Source of the DNA: Mesobacillus campisalis
GTDB lineage: Bacteria; Bacillota; Bacilli; Bacillales; Cytobacillaceae
DNA: 64,000 bases
Assembly (NCBI RefSeq): GCF_000986785.1
Contig: NZ_LAYY01000101.1
Coordinates: 166,252 to 230,251 of the forward strand
Direction: 5' to 3'
Of this stretch, positions 22,865-31,968 are shown in pieces (positions within the stretch are counted from its first letter, which is position 1; each line of letters opens with the position of its first letter). The translations under genes and the position numbers were made by a program. The notes below the pieces were generated by a model. The model ran no database searches, had not been told where the DNA came from, and saw only the letters and a program-made list of their open reading frames with translations.

Positions 22865-22904
22865 GCCGCAGCGCCTGCAAAATGAGCAGGCCCGGCAGTT
22901 TTGT
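22865..22904 (+). terminator. Probable terminator after glyS
   Basis: A two-part stem, GCCG...CGGC outside and CCTGC...GCAGG inside (22874-22878 with 22886-22890), is followed by AGTTTTGTTT. Confidence 0.6.
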
Positions 22905-22995
22905 TTGCAAAGAATCCCCAAACGGAACCATTCACAACGGGTAAATAGTATATAATGTTTTTAGTTAGGGCTGTTTAAACACGGTTCAATAGGCG

Positions 22996-23628
22996 GTGAG
23001 TAAAATCGAACTTAATAAGCGCCAGGAACAAATATTAAATATTGTAAAGGACAATGGCCCCATTACGGGGGAGCAAATCGCCGACCGGCTCAATTTGACC
23101 AGGGCCACACTAAGGCCTGACCTCGCGATTCTGACCATGGCAGGCTACCTTGATGCAAGGCCGAGAGTAGGATATTTCTATACTGGAAAAAGCGGCAGCC
23201 AGCTTTTAACGGACAGCCTCAAGAAAATAGTTGTGGGGGATTACCAGTCAATTCCCGTCGTCATCATGGAAGATGTATCTGTATACGATGCGATTGTGAC
23301 GATGTTCCTTGAGGATGTGGGTACGCTGTTTGTGGTGGACAAAAGCTCCCACCTTGCCGGAGTCCTGTCAAGGAAGGACCTTTTAAGGGCGAGCATAGGC
23401 AAGCAGGAGCTGACGGCATTGCCAGTCAATATCATCATGACCCGCATGCCTAACATCACAGTATGCAAAAAAGAGGATTTGCTGATTGATGCTGCCAAAA
23501 AGCTGATTGATAAACAAATCGACGCTCTGCCTATTGTTAAGGAAGCAGAGCAGGGTTTGGAAATTGTCGGCAGGCTGACAAAAACAAATATAACCAGGGC
23601 ATTTGTGGCCCTGGCAGATGAAGAGTAG
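22996..23628 (+). CDS. ccpN: Gluconeogenesis repressor CcpN (HTH plus CBS pair)
   Basis: Transcriptional repressor of gluconeogenic genes (gapB, pckA in B. subtilis). The 210-residue product has an N-terminal winged helix ([23 protein letters not shown], about 9-31, then [13 protein letters not shown]) and two CBS domains at about 80-200 with RKDLLRAS and MTRMPNIT. Translation begins at GTG 22996; the ribosome binding site (AGGCG) is weak and very close. A TATAAT at 22951-22956 suggests the promoter, without a clear -35. It is followed by the PPDK regulator gene, the known ccpN-yqfL pair. Confidence 0.95.
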   Translation: MSKIELNKRQEQILNIVKDNGPITGEQIADRLNLTRATLRPDLAILTMAGYLDARPRVGYFYTGKSGSQLLTDSLKKIVVGDYQSIPVVIMEDVSVYDAIVTMFLEDVGTLFVVDKSSHLAGVLSRKDLLRASIGKQELTALPVNIIMTRMPNITVCKKEDLLIDAAKKLIDKQIDALPIVKEAEQGLEIVGRLTKTNITRAFVALADEE

Positions 23629-23644
23629 GAGGCTGGCGGTTCCA

Positions 23645-24463
23645 ATGGATAAGTTGCCTATTATTTACGTTGTTTCCGATTCAGTGGGAGAGACTGCGGA
23701 ACTAGTGACAAAGGCTGCACTCAGCCAATTTCCAAAATCGGAATTTACTCTCAGGAGGTACCCGTTTGTCGAGGATACCTCCAATATTGAAGAAGTGCTT
23801 GCGCTCGCCAAGCTCAACGGCGGAATGATTGCCTATACTTTGGTGAGGCCCGAGATAAATGCTTATATGAGGGAAGCTGCCGCAAGGGAAGGGATTGTCA
23901 TTTGCGACATTCTCGGGCCATTGATGCAGCAAATACAGACCCAGTGCGGGGAAACGCCTCTCTACGAACCAAGGCTGGTCCGGAAGCTGGATCAGGATTA
24001 CTTCAAGAAAATAGAGGCGATAGAATTTGCCGTGAAGTATGATGATGGCCGGGATCCCCGCGGCATCCTCAAAGCTGAAATTGTCCTGATCGGCATATCC
24101 CGAACATCAAAGACACCATTGTCGCAATACCTGGCCCATAAACGCTACAAGGTGGCAAACGTCCCGATCGTACCGGAAATCGATCCCCCTGAAGAACTCA
24201 CTTTGGTTCCAGGCAGCAAATGCTTCGGTTTGAGGATTTCTCCCGAAAAGCTGATCCAGATCCGCAGGGAGAGGCTTATTTCCCTCGGATTGAACGATCG
24301 GGCTGTATACGCGAATATCGAGAGAATAAAAGAGGAAATCGATTATTTTGATGCTGTTATTGAAAAAATAGGCTGTCCGGTAATCGATGTCACAAACAAA
24401 GCGGTTGAAGAAACGGCGAATGTCATTATGAGCATAATGATGAATAAGCAACCGAGGCAATAG
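23645..24463 (+). CDS. yqfL: Pyruvate, phosphate dikinase regulatory protein (bifunctional kinase/pyrophosphorylase, YqfL)
   Basis: DUF299 protein that phosphorylates and dephosphorylates pyruvate, phosphate dikinase; in B. subtilis it also modulates CcpN activity. The 272 residues include [10 protein letters not shown] near the N-terminus and the P-loop-like [14 protein letters not shown] near residue 152. I choose ATG 23645 over the in-frame ATG at 23603, which lies inside ccpN; TAGGAGG at 23626-23632 serves the later start. Cotranscription with ccpN links sensing of ATP to carbon flux. Confidence 0.93.
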   Translation: MDKLPIIYVVSDSVGETAELVTKAALSQFPKSEFTLRRYPFVEDTSNIEEVLALAKLNGGMIAYTLVRPEINAYMREAAAREGIVICDILGPLMQQIQTQCGETPLYEPRLVRKLDQDYFKKIEAIEFAVKYDDGRDPRGILKAEIVLIGISRTSKTPLSQYLAHKRYKVANVPIVPEIDPPEELTLVPGSKCFGLRISPEKLIQIRRERLISLGLNDRAVYANIERIKEEIDYFDAVIEKIGCPVIDVTNKAVEETANVIMSIMMNKQPRQ

Positions 24464-24489
24464 CACATGGACCATGTGCTATTGTTTTT
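24458..24489 (+). terminator. Terminator after yqfL
   Basis: A near-perfect 12 bp stem (24458-24469 with 24473-24484) spans the yqfL stop codon and is followed by TTTTT. Confidence 0.88.
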
Positions 24490-24528
24490 GCGGTGCAGTT
24501 TTTTTATTAAAACCTCAAGATAAAATTA

Positions 24529-24557
24529 TGGAAAAAAAGCCTTTCTTATACTATAAT
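24529..24557 (+). promoter_or_regulatory. Possible promoter of yqxD-dnaG-rpoD
   Basis: TATAAT at 24552-24557 is preceded by TGGAAA (24529-24534) at 17 bases. The -35 is weak (four of six). The 279-base gap before yqxD is AT-rich and otherwise shows no hairpin or ORF that I trust. Confidence 0.4.
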
Positions 24558-24742
24558 AAAAAATTGTGATAAAAAAACACATGTTTAGGTTTAGACTTGG
24601 CAAAAACCGAATAAACTATTTATTGTTACATGTCAAGGGAATGGACTTAAAATAATTCGACAAAAGGTGAATTTTAAAAAAATCGGGCCAAAAGAAGGAA
24701 AATGCGGAGTGATGTAGAATTACTAGTTATGAATCGGGCTGT

Positions 24743-25198
24743 ATGACTATTTTTGTCGACGCAGATTCTTGTCCTGTTAAGCAGGAAATTGTCGAAATTG
24801 CTTCGAATTATAATGTGCAGCTTGTTTTTGTCGCGTCATATGCCCATATGATGAATGATTCCCAATCCGGTAAATGGGTATTTGTAGATTGTGAAAAAGA
24901 GGCAGCGGACCTTTATATCATGAATCACACAAAGAAAGGCGACATTGCCGTCACCCAGGATATCGGCCTTGCCTCCACTTTGCTTGCCAAAGGGGTTTAT
25001 GTCCTTTCGCCAAGGGGAATTCAGTTTGAAGAAAAGGATATCCAGACTGCTCTTGAACTAAGGCATCTCTCGGCAAAGGCAAGGAGGCGGGGAGAATATG
25101 GCAAGGGTCCCAGACGATTCAGTGAAGCGGACCGGATCACGTTCGGGCAGGAATTCACCAGGCTTTTGTCGAATTCTCAATGTAGAAAATTGGAGTAA
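24743..25198 (+). CDS. yqxD: DUF188 family protein YqxD (YaiI-like)
   Basis: A 151-residue cytosolic protein of the YaiI/YqxD family with a PIN-like fold; the N-terminal FVDADSCPVK and the block DIAVTQDIGLA near residue 74 hold the conserved acidic residues expected of a metal site, but no enzyme activity is established. It is the usual first gene of the yqxD-dnaG-rpoD group. The ATG at 24743 has a poor ribosome binding site and overlaps the stop of a five-codon ORF (24730-24747), so translation might be coupled; this is uncertain. Confidence 0.92.
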   Translation: MTIFVDADSCPVKQEIVEIASNYNVQLVFVASYAHMMNDSQSGKWVFVDCEKEAADLYIMNHTKKGDIAVTQDIGLASTLLAKGVYVLSPRGIQFEEKDIQTALELRHLSAKARRRGEYGKGPRRFSEADRITFGQEFTRLLSNSQCRKLE

Positions 25199-25203
25199 TG
25201 AAC

Positions 25204-27009
25204 ATGGCAGAGAGGATTGCGGAAGAGAAAATTAACGAAATCCGCCAGGCGATTGATATTGCTGATGTCATCGGGGATTATGTCCAGTTAAAGAAACAGG
25301 GAAGGAATTACTTTGGTCTTTGCCCTTTTCACGGGGAGAATACTCCATCGTTTTCCGTCTCATCCGACAAGCAGATATACCATTGCTTCGGCTGTGGTGC
25401 AGGCGGCAACGTGTTTTCATTCTTAATGGAAATCGATGGCCTTTCTTTTCAGGAAGCAGCCGTTAAACTGGCGGAACAGGCTAATGTCCAGCTGGACATA
25501 GAGGCAGCACCCCTTAAAAAGAAGGCTGTTCCCGGACATCACCAGCAGATGATCGAGGCCCATGACCTGCTCCGGAAATTTTACCATCATCTCCTTGTCA
25601 ATACAGATGAGGGGCAGCATGCTCTCGAATACTTGGAGAGCAGGGGCATATCCCGGGAATCGATTGAAAAGTTCCAGATAGGGTATGCGCTGCCGACATG
25701 GGAGTTTGCAAGCAATCTTTTGCAAAAAAGAGGATTTGCATTGGAGCAGATGGAAAAAGCGGGCTTGGTTATTCAAAGGGAAAAGGACGGGACTTATTTT
25801 GACCGTTTCAGGGACAGGATCATGTTCCCCATTCTGGATCACCAAGGAAATACGATTGCGTTCTCCGGCAGAGCGTTGGGGGCCGATGAGCCCAAATATC
25901 TGAACAGCCCGGAAACGCCAATCTTTAATAAAAGCAAAATCCTGTATAATTTTTCCCTGGCAAGGCCTTCAATCCGAAGGCAGCAGCAAATCATCCTGTT
26001 TGAAGGCTTCGCAGATGTCATAGCAGCCGATAGGGCAGGTATAGAAAACGGCGTTGCCACAATGGGAACATCATTAACGTCAGAGCACGTTGCAATCATT
26101 AAGAAAAATGCTCAGCTGGTAACAATCTGTTACGACTCAGACAATGCGGGAGTAGAGGCTGCATACAGGGCATCGGTGATGCTTCAGGAAGCTGGTTGTC
26201 CGGTGAAGGTGGCCCAGATGCCATCAGGGCTCGATCCGGATGACTTTGTAAGGAAACATGGCGAGGAAAAGTTCAGGAACGAGGTCATTGGTTCCAGTTC
26301 ACCTCTGATGTCCTTTAAACTCCATTATTTCCGCAGGGGAAAGAACCTTCAAAATGAAGGAGACCGCCTTCAATACGTTGATGAAGTCCTGAACGAAATC
26401 AGCAGCTTGAAAAGCGCGGTTGAGCAAGATTACTATCTGAGGCAGATTGCCGATGAATTTTCGCTCTCACTCGAGGCCTTGAAACAGCAGGCTTCGCATA
26501 ACAGCAAGAGCAAGCCTTCACAGCCTTCAAGGGAAGAACAGGCCTCTGTACGCATGCAATTTGCCCCGTCCAGGCAGCAGGGATTAAGGAAGGCTTATTA
26601 CGAAGCCGAAAGGCGCCTGATTTCCCATATGCTTAAGGATAGCGAGCTTGCATACAAGGTCCAGGAGATGCTTCAGGGAAACACTTTTAATGTGGATGAA
26701 CACCAGGCAATCATTACGTACTTATTAGGATTTTATGAAAAAGGGCATGAGCCGGACCTTAATGGGTTCTTAAATTATCTTCCCGATAATAAATTAAAAA
26801 GTGTTGTTGCAGACATCGGAATGATACCCCTCAACGAAGAGCTTGTGGAACATGAATTAACTGATTATATCAAGCAGGTGTTGAATTATCAAAAGATGTT
26901 AAAGATAAAAAATAAACAGGCTGAACAAAAGGAAGCAGAAAAACAAAGTGATCATATGCGTGCAGCTGCAATCGCAATGGAAATCATCCAGCTGCGAAAG
27001 TCCTTATAG
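25204..27009 (+). CDS. dnaG: DNA primase DnaG
   Basis: Synthesises RNA primers for DNA replication in the replisome. The 601-residue protein has the N-terminal CHC2 zinc ribbon with Cys40, His43, Cys61 and Cys64, the TOPRIM catalytic core with EGFADV near residue 265 and YDSDNAG near residue 311, and a C-terminal helicase-binding domain. Start at ATG 25204 (AERIAEEKINEIR) is chosen over ATG 25198 since GGAG at 25192-25195 fits the later one and the zinc ligands then take their usual numbers. It follows yqxD by five bases and precedes rpoD. Confidence 0.98.
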   Translation: MAERIAEEKINEIRQAIDIADVIGDYVQLKKQGRNYFGLCPFHGENTPSFSVSSDKQIYHCFGCGAGGNVFSFLMEIDGLSFQEAAVKLAEQANVQLDIEAAPLKKKAVPGHHQQMIEAHDLLRKFYHHLLVNTDEGQHALEYLESRGISRESIEKFQIGYALPTWEFASNLLQKRGFALEQMEKAGLVIQREKDGTYFDRFRDRIMFPILDHQGNTIAFSGRALGADEPKYLNSPETPIFNKSKILYNFSLARPSIRRQQQIILFEGFADVIAADRAGIENGVATMGTSLTSEHVAIIKKNAQLVTICYDSDNAGVEAAYRASVMLQEAGCPVKVAQMPSGLDPDDFVRKHGEEKFRNEVIGSSSPLMSFKLHYFRRGKNLQNEGDRLQYVDEVLNEISSLKSAVEQDYYLRQIADEFSLSLEALKQQASHNSKSKPSQPSREEQASVRMQFAPSRQQGLRKAYYEAERRLISHMLKDSELAYKVQEMLQGNTFNVDEHQAIITYLLGFYEKGHEPDLNGFLNYLPDNKLKSVVADIGMIPLNEELVEHELTDYIKQVLNYQKMLKIKNKQAEQKEAEKQSDHMRAAAIAMEIIQLRKSL

Positions 27010-27051
27010 ATTAATCTTATCTGTTTTGTGATTTTGGAAGGAGGGGGACAA

Positions 27052-28179
27052 ATGGCTGAAAAGTCGGCCCGTTCTAATGAGGTGGAAGTTGAGGTAACCT
27101 TAGAACAAGCAAAAGACCAGTTGACGGAACTGGGTAAAAAAACCGGTGTCCTTGCTTATGATGATATTGCTGAAAGATTATCGAGCTATGAACTGGATTC
27201 AGACCAAATGGATGAATTCTACGAGTTCCTTGGTGATCAGGGCGTTGAGCTTGTAGGAGACAATGAGGATGAAGACCCAGCAGTTCAGGAAATTGCCAAG
27301 GAAGGCGATGAAGAGTTCGATTTAAATGACCTTAGCGTCCCTCCTGGTGTTAAAATCAATGACCCGGTAAGGATGTACCTGAAGGAAATCGGCAGGGTGG
27401 ACCTTCTGTCTGCCGAAGAAGAAATCAACCTGGCGACTAGGATAGAAGAAGGCGACGAAGAAGCCAAAAGGCGTCTTGCGGAAGCGAACCTGCGTCTTGT
27501 TGTCAGCATTGCAAAACGCTATGTTGGCCGTGGCATGCTGTTCCTTGATTTGATTCAGGAAGGAAACATGGGCCTGATCAAAGCGGTTGAAAAGTTTGAT
27601 TACCGGAAAGGGTTCAAATTCAGTACCTATGCCACCTGGTGGATCAGACAGGCGATCACTCGGGCGATTGCCGACCAGGCAAGAACCATCAGGATTCCTG
27701 TCCATATGGTTGAAACCATCAATAAGCTGATTCGTGTCCAAAGACAGCTGCTTCAGGATTTGGGGCGCGAACCAACGCCTGAGGAAATCGCGGAAGACAT
27801 GGATCTGACTCCTGAAAAAGTCCGTGAAATCCTTAAGATCGCGCAAGAGCCGGTTTCCCTGGAAACTCCTATTGGAGAGGAAGATGACTCCCATTTAGGA
27901 GACTTCATCGAAGACCAGGATGCGACCTCGCCTTCGGAGCATGCGGCCTACGAATTGCTGAAGGAGCAGCTTGAAGATGTCCTTGATACGCTGACAGACC
28001 GGGAAGAGAACGTTTTACGGCTTCGTTTCGGCCTGGATGACGGACGTACACGGACCCTTGAAGAAGTAGGAAAGGTTTTCGGTGTAACCCGTGAGCGAAT
28101 CCGCCAGATTGAAGCAAAAGCACTCAGGAAGCTGAGGCATCCAAGCCGCAGCAAGCGCCTGAAGGACTTTTTAGAATAA
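27052..28179 (+). CDS. rpoD: RNA polymerase sigma factor SigA (RpoD)
   Basis: Primary vegetative sigma factor, 375 residues. Visible parts are an N-terminal region 1.1 (to about 80), region 1.2 ([16 protein letters not shown]), region 2 with [15 protein letters not shown] near residue 190-204, region 3, and region 4 with the helix-turn-helix [20 protein letters not shown]. The start at 27052 has an ideal AAGGAGGGGG; the in-frame ATG at 27028 overlaps that site and is rejected. The SigA consensus promoters seen throughout this window are its targets. A strong terminator follows. Confidence 0.99.
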   Translation: MAEKSARSNEVEVEVTLEQAKDQLTELGKKTGVLAYDDIAERLSSYELDSDQMDEFYEFLGDQGVELVGDNEDEDPAVQEIAKEGDEEFDLNDLSVPPGVKINDPVRMYLKEIGRVDLLSAEEEINLATRIEEGDEEAKRRLAEANLRLVVSIAKRYVGRGMLFLDLIQEGNMGLIKAVEKFDYRKGFKFSTYATWWIRQAITRAIADQARTIRIPVHMVETINKLIRVQRQLLQDLGREPTPEEIAEDMDLTPEKVREILKIAQEPVSLETPIGEEDDSHLGDFIEDQDATSPSEHAAYELLKEQLEDVLDTLTDREENVLRLRFGLDDGRTRTLEEVGKVFGVTRERIRQIEAKALRKLRHPSRSKRLKDFLE

Positions 28180-28187
28180 GACCATGA

Positions 28188-28225
28188 AGAATAATTTACT
28201 TGCCATAGTAAATTATTCTTTTTTT
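28188..28225 (+). terminator. Terminator after rpoD
   Basis: A perfect 13 bp stem (28188-28200 with 28207-28219) with a six-base loop and a run of eight T. Confidence 0.92.
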
Positions 28226-28532
28226 ATAACTCTATAGGTGCAGGTATAGGGGAACTCTTTTCAGAGGCCTTATTCCTGCCGGAAATTTGATAGCGCTTAA
28301 CCTTATTTTACTGAATTGTCTCTCACTTTGCAAATGCCTCTTGGCATTAACGGGGGCAATCGGTTTCGGAACAGGGATATTAAGCCTATCTGTGCCTAAA
28401 AGATGTCCAAATTGTGAAGAACTGTGACAAAGTTTGCTTTTTTGCTTTTCCTTGCAACATTTTTCAAGTAAAATAAAGTTGTTTGCAATAGTTAATTGAA
28501 TACATAACTTGTTCCTAAAGGAGGGGTATAAG
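28226..28532. other. Intergenic region upstream of cccA
   Basis: These 307 bases hold no credible gene; the minus-strand ORF crossing them has no ribosome binding site and runs into cccA. A cre-like motif (TTGATAGCGCTTAACC, 28287-28302) keeps the left half and centre of a CcpA site but has three mismatches at its right end. A TAAAAT at 28469-28474 could be a -10 for cccA, without a matching -35. I see no known RNA element. Confidence 0.4.
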
Positions 28533-28895
28533 ATGAACAGGAATCCAATTATTCCATTTGTTGCAATTATGGTCTTTGGCATTGGCCTGATGTTCTTGCT
28601 TTCGTTTAAAGGATTGGGAGACGCAGAGCAAGCGGCAAAGGAAGCTGAAGGCGGAGAGCAGGCAGCGGAAGTAGCGGATGCGAGCCCTGAGGAGATTTAT
28701 CAGCAAAGCTGTATCGGCTGTCACGGGGACCAGCTCCAGGGTGTATCCGGACCAGCTTTGAACGCCGTCGGTGGGAAGCTTTCCAAAGAAGAGATCCAGG
28801 ATATTCTTGTAAACGGTACACCTGGCGGAATGCCAGCAGGCTTAGTGCCGGGCAATGAGGAAAAAATGGCCGAATGGCTTGCTGAAATGAAATAA
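28533..28895 (+). CDS. cccA: Membrane-anchored cytochrome c-550
   Basis: Small c-type cytochrome tethered outside the cytoplasmic membrane, passing electrons to a cytochrome c oxidase. The 120-residue product has an uncleaved N-terminal anchor (PIIPFVAIMVFGIGLMFLL, about 5-23), an acidic, Ala-rich linker (about 30-52), and a heme domain with CIGCH at residues 60-64 and the axial ligand candidate Met100 in GGMPAG. Start ATG 28533 follows AAAGGAGGGG; the upstream in-frame TTG at 28509 is not needed. It is a single-gene unit ending in a terminator. Confidence 0.94.
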   Translation: MNRNPIIPFVAIMVFGIGLMFLLSFKGLGDAEQAAKEAEGGEQAAEVADASPEEIYQQSCIGCHGDQLQGVSGPALNAVGGKLSKEEIQDILVNGTPGGMPAGLVPGNEEKMAEWLAEMK

Positions 28896-28905
28896 ACGTA
28901 AGGCT

Positions 28906-28934
28906 GTCCTTTGCAACTGCAAAGGACTTTTTTT
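28906..28934 (+). terminator. Terminator after cccA, interleaved with a promoter
   Basis: GTCCTTTGC (28906-28914) pairs with GCAAAGGAC (28919-28927), loop AACT, then seven T. The -35 and -10 of the trmK promoter overlap its stem and T run. Confidence 0.92.
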
Positions 28935-28939
28935 ATACT
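28911..28939 (+). promoter_or_regulatory. Probable SigA promoter of trmK-yqfO inside the cccA terminator
   Basis: TTGCAA (28911-28916) lies in the hairpin and TATACT (28934-28939) just behind the T run, with a 17-base spacer. Transcription would start near 28946 and give a leader of about 70 bases for trmK. Confidence 0.65.
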
Positions 28940-29015
28940 AGTAGAATATAGAATGGCTAAATAAAGCGAAAAGTATTATTGTTAATGCGTTTCTCCGGTA
29001 CAAAGGGAGATCAAA

Positions 29016-29744
29016 ATGGAAAGTAGTGATAACCAGATGAATACTAATAAACTGTCAGAGAGGCTTGCGGCAGTAGCCGAGCATATCCCTGGGAACAGCA
29101 GTGTGGCGGACATCGGCTCCGACCATGCCTATTTGCCATGCCACGTCGTAAAGAAAGGCGCTGTGCCTTTCGCCATTGCTGGTGAAGTGGCAGAAGGCCC
29201 TTTTCAGTCCGCCTTGAAACAGGTGGAATTCGAAGGCCTTTCAGACCGGATTCAGGTTCGGAAGGGAGATGGGCTCGATGTCATCCAGCCGGGGGAAGTG
29301 GAGTGCGTCACCATTGCCGGAATGGGGGGGCCGCTGATTGCGAGCATCCTTGAGAGAGGGAAAAGCAAGCTGGACGGGGTAACAAAGCTTGTGCTCCAGC
29401 CGAACATTGGTGCTTCTGCCATCAGGAAGTGGCTGTTTGAGAATGGATGGCAGCTTGTAAGTGAGACCATCCTGAAAGAAGATGGGAAAATATACGAAGT
29501 GCTCGCTGCCGAAAGAGGAAATCCCGAGGAGCCCTATAGTGCTTCGATGGATGCAGAGCTCCTTTTTGGTCCTTACCTTTTACAGGGAAAAAATGCAGCA
29601 TTCCGGGAAAAATGGACACTGGAAAAGCAAAACTGGCAAAAGATTCTGGAACAGCTAAAACAGGCTGGCCAAAGTGAGGCGACCATCCAGAAACGGCAGG
29701 AGATGGAGAAAAAAATAAGGATGGCAGAGGAGGTGCTTTCATGA
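29016..29744 (+). CDS. trmK: tRNA (adenine-22-N1)-methyltransferase TrmK
   Basis: SAM-dependent enzyme that makes m1A22 in tRNA. The 242-residue protein has a Rossmann-type N-terminal domain with SVADIGSDHAYLPCHVV near residue 30, VTIAGMGGPLI near residue 98 and QPNIGASAIRKWL, and a C-terminal coiled-coil rich in Lys/Gln/Glu (about 190-240). AAAGGGAGAT precedes ATG 29016; an in-frame ATG seven codons later (29037) gives the shorter family form and is an alternative. It overlaps yqfO by four bases. Confidence 0.95.
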   Translation: MESSDNQMNTNKLSERLAAVAEHIPGNSSVADIGSDHAYLPCHVVKKGAVPFAIAGEVAEGPFQSALKQVEFEGLSDRIQVRKGDGLDVIQPGEVECVTIAGMGGPLIASILERGKSKLDGVTKLVLQPNIGASAIRKWLFENGWQLVSETILKEDGKIYEVLAAERGNPEEPYSASMDAELLFGPYLLQGKNAAFREKWTLEKQNWQKILEQLKQAGQSEATIQKRQEMEKKIRMAEEVLS

Positions 29745-30856
29745 AAAATGTAAATGGCCATGAAATCATTCAGCTTTTTGAACAATTTTCCCCCAAGGCG
29801 TATGCAATGGAAGGTGATAAGATCGGCCTCCAAATTGGGACCCTGAATAAATCGGTAAGAAAGGTCATGATTGCACTGGATGTTCTCGAAGAAGTGGTCG
29901 ACGAAGCGATTGAAAGGGGAGCGGAGCTTATCATTGCCCATCATCCTCCCATCTTCAGGCCTTTGCAGAAAATTACCGAAGAGACTGCATCTGGCCGGAT
30001 GCTCAGTAAATTGATCAAGCACGACATTGCTGTCTATGCCGCCCATACGAACCTGGATGTTGCCAAGGGAGGAGTCAATGACCTCCTCGCCGACGCCCTG
30101 GGATTAAAGGAGAAAGAGGTTCTGGTCCCTACATATGAAGAAGCGTTGCTGAAACTTGCTGTCTATGTGCCCGGGGAGAATGCGGCCGAGGTCAGGGAAG
30201 CACTCGGAAAGGCAGGAGCCGGAGCAATAGGTGAATACAGTCATTGTTCTTTTTCCGTTGGCGGTACAGGAAGGTTTCTTCCGGGGGAAAGCGCCAATCC
30301 GCATATTGGCGAACAAGGCAGGCTCGAAGCGGTGGATGAGACAAGGATTGAAACTATTCTCCCGAAAAGCCTGGAGAAAAAGGTCATTGCTGCCATGTTA
30401 AAAGCCCATCCATACGAAGAGGTGGCCTATGACCTGTTCCCGCTTGAAAACAAGGGTGAACAGCTGGGCCTGGGACGGATTGGAAAGGTGGATGAAATGA
30501 GCCTCAGCGAATTCGCCAAGCATGTGAAGGAAGTGTTGGATGTAAAGGCTGTCCGGGTTGTAGGAGACCCTGATACAGTGATTAAAAAGGTGGCTGTTTT
30601 AGGGGGGGATGGCAACAAATATTACCCACAGGCAAAATTTAAAGGTGCCGACGTGTATGTGACGGGAGACTTGTATTACCATACAGCGCATGATGCGATG
30701 ATGGCCGGCCTAAATATCATCGACCCAGGCCACAATGTGGAAAAGGTCATGAAGGCGGGGGTCGCAAAGGTAATGAGCAAATTGGCCGGTGACAAGGGAT
30801 TCAATGTCGAGTTCTTTGATTCAAAAGTGGATACCGATCCATTTATGTTTTTTTGA
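29741..30856 (+). CDS. yqfO: Nif3-like dinuclear metal protein YqfO
   Basis: Member of the conserved Nif3/DUF34 family, 371 residues. The two halves of the Nif3 fold (about 1-125 and 240-371) carry metal-ligand candidates in IAHHPPIF, YAAHTNLD and DLYYHTAHDA. Between them is an inserted CutA/PII-like domain (about 130-235), the longer form typical of Bacillus. GTP cyclohydrolase I activity has been claimed for some relatives but is not settled. The ATGA overlap with trmK shows a two-gene unit, frequently conserved. Confidence 0.93.
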   Translation: MKNVNGHEIIQLFEQFSPKAYAMEGDKIGLQIGTLNKSVRKVMIALDVLEEVVDEAIERGAELIIAHHPPIFRPLQKITEETASGRMLSKLIKHDIAVYAAHTNLDVAKGGVNDLLADALGLKEKEVLVPTYEEALLKLAVYVPGENAAEVREALGKAGAGAIGEYSHCSFSVGGTGRFLPGESANPHIGEQGRLEAVDETRIETILPKSLEKKVIAAMLKAHPYEEVAYDLFPLENKGEQLGLGRIGKVDEMSLSEFAKHVKEVLDVKAVRVVGDPDTVIKKVAVLGGDGNKYYPQAKFKGADVYVTGDLYYHTAHDAMMAGLNIIDPGHNVEKVMKAGVAKVMSKLAGDKGFNVEFFDSKVDTDPFMFF

Positions 30857-30876
30857 TGCCAAAGTGCCGAATCGCC

Positions 30877-30918
30877 AAAAGAGGCGCGAACCCCAATGGG
30901 GATTCGCGCCTCTCCTTT
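30877..30918. terminator. Bidirectional terminator between yqfO and ispH
   Basis: GAGGCGCGAA..CCCC (from 30881) pairs with GGGG.TTCGCGCCTC (to about 30912) with one bulge. A and T runs on either side let it serve the convergent genes on both strands. Confidence 0.88.
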
Positions 30919-31872
30919 TTATCCTTGAGCAGCGGGCCGTTTAACCTTTGGAAGGATTTTTGCCAGCGGCACTTTTTTCTCCCTCGTCCAGGTGGATTCA
31001 TCTTCCGGATCGTATTGCTCCAGAAAAGCGATGACCTCTTTGGTGATCGGGGTAGGAGTGGAAGCACCTGCTGTGACGGCCACGGTTTGTGCATCTTTCA
31101 GCCAGGCGATGTCAAGCTCGGAAATATCGGCGATCCGGTAAGCCTTTGTACCGGCGATTTCCTCGGAGACCTGCGCCAGTCTGTTGGAATTATTGCTCTT
31201 AGGGTCGCCGACCACAATCAGTACATCTGCTTCATTTGCCTGTTCAGCGACTGCTTCCTGGCGAACCTGGGTCGCCATGCAAATCTCTTTGTGCACTTCG
31301 GAATCAGGGAATTTTTCTTTTACTTTACTCATAATATCGGCTACATCCCATTGGCTCATGGTTGTCTGGTTCGTGACAATCAGCTTGTCATGCTCCAACT
31401 CCAGTGCATCGACATCTTCGGTCGTTTCAACCAGATGGACCTTGCCGGGAGCAACGCCGATGGCCCCTTCCGGCTCGGGGTGGCCCTTTTTACCTATATA
31501 GATGACCTGGAATCCGTCCTGGACTTTTTCTTTTATCAAATCATGTGTACGGGTAACGTCAGGGCACGTGGCATCAATGGCCACCAGCCCTTTTTGGGAC
31601 GCGAGTTCACGGACTTCCGGGGAAATACCATGAGCGGTAAAAATGACCGTCCCACCATTCACCTTTTCCAGTATTTCTCTGCGGTTCTGTCCATCCAGGG
31701 TAATGATGCCTTCTTCAGCGAACGCATCGGTAACGTGCTTGTTGTGGACAATCATGCCTAAAATGTAAATCGGCCTGGGCAGGCTTTTATCAAGAGCCGC
31801 ATTCCTGGCTATGACCATGGCGTCGACAACACCATAGCAATAACCGCGCGGCGAAATTTTAATTACTTTCAT
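30919..31872 (-). CDS. ispH: 4-hydroxy-3-methylbut-2-enyl diphosphate reductase IspH
   Basis: Last enzyme of the non-mevalonate isoprenoid pathway, reducing HMBPP to IPP and DMAPP with an iron-sulfur cluster. The 317-residue product has the three cluster cysteines in [17 protein letters not shown] and HKEICMAT, and the substrate-binding [12 protein letters not shown] block. AGGAGG precedes the minus-strand ATG. ispG, the preceding enzyme of the pathway, lies about 7 kb away at 38971-40065, also on the minus strand. It has its own SigA promoter. Confidence 0.97.
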   Translation of the reverse strand: MKVIKISPRGYCYGVVDAMVIARNAALDKSLPRPIYILGMIVHNKHVTDAFAEEGIITLDGQNRREILEKVNGGTVIFTAHGISPEVRELASQKGLVAIDATCPDVTRTHDLIKEKVQDGFQVIYIGKKGHPEPEGAIGVAPGKVHLVETTEDVDALELEHDKLIVTNQTTMSQWDVADIMSKVKEKFPDSEVHKEICMATQVRQEAVAEQANEADVLIVVGDPKSNNSNRLAQVSEEIAGTKAYRIADISELDIAWLKDAQTVAVTAGASTPTPITKEVIAFLEQYDPEDESTWTREKKVPLAKILPKVKRPAAQG

Positions 31873-31906
31873 GAGTCATCCTCCTGCAGTCCCTCTTTAT
31901 GTTTCT

Positions 31907-31935
31907 ATTATAGTAAACTTAAAAGCATATTACAA
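31907..31935 (-). promoter_or_regulatory. SigA promoter of ispH
   Basis: On the minus strand, TTGTAA (31935-31930) and TATAAT (31912-31907) are separated by 17 bases, about 35 bases before the ispH start codon. Confidence 0.85.
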
Positions 31936-31968
31936 AAATACTTTATTTCCAGCAGGAGGACCTAATCA

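Noticed and set aside
24730-24747. Five-codon ORF overlapping the yqxD start
   Set aside because: Possible coupling element, but its own ribosome binding site is poor and so short an ORF arises easily by chance.
28287-28302. CcpA cre-like site upstream of cccA
   Set aside because: The centre TAGCGCT fits but three positions at the right end do not, and it is about 230 bases from the gene; kept only as a remark.
30853-31761. 302-codon plus-strand ORF opposite ispH
   Set aside because: It is antisense to the intact ispH gene, has no ribosome binding site and an implausible Cys/Phe-rich composition.
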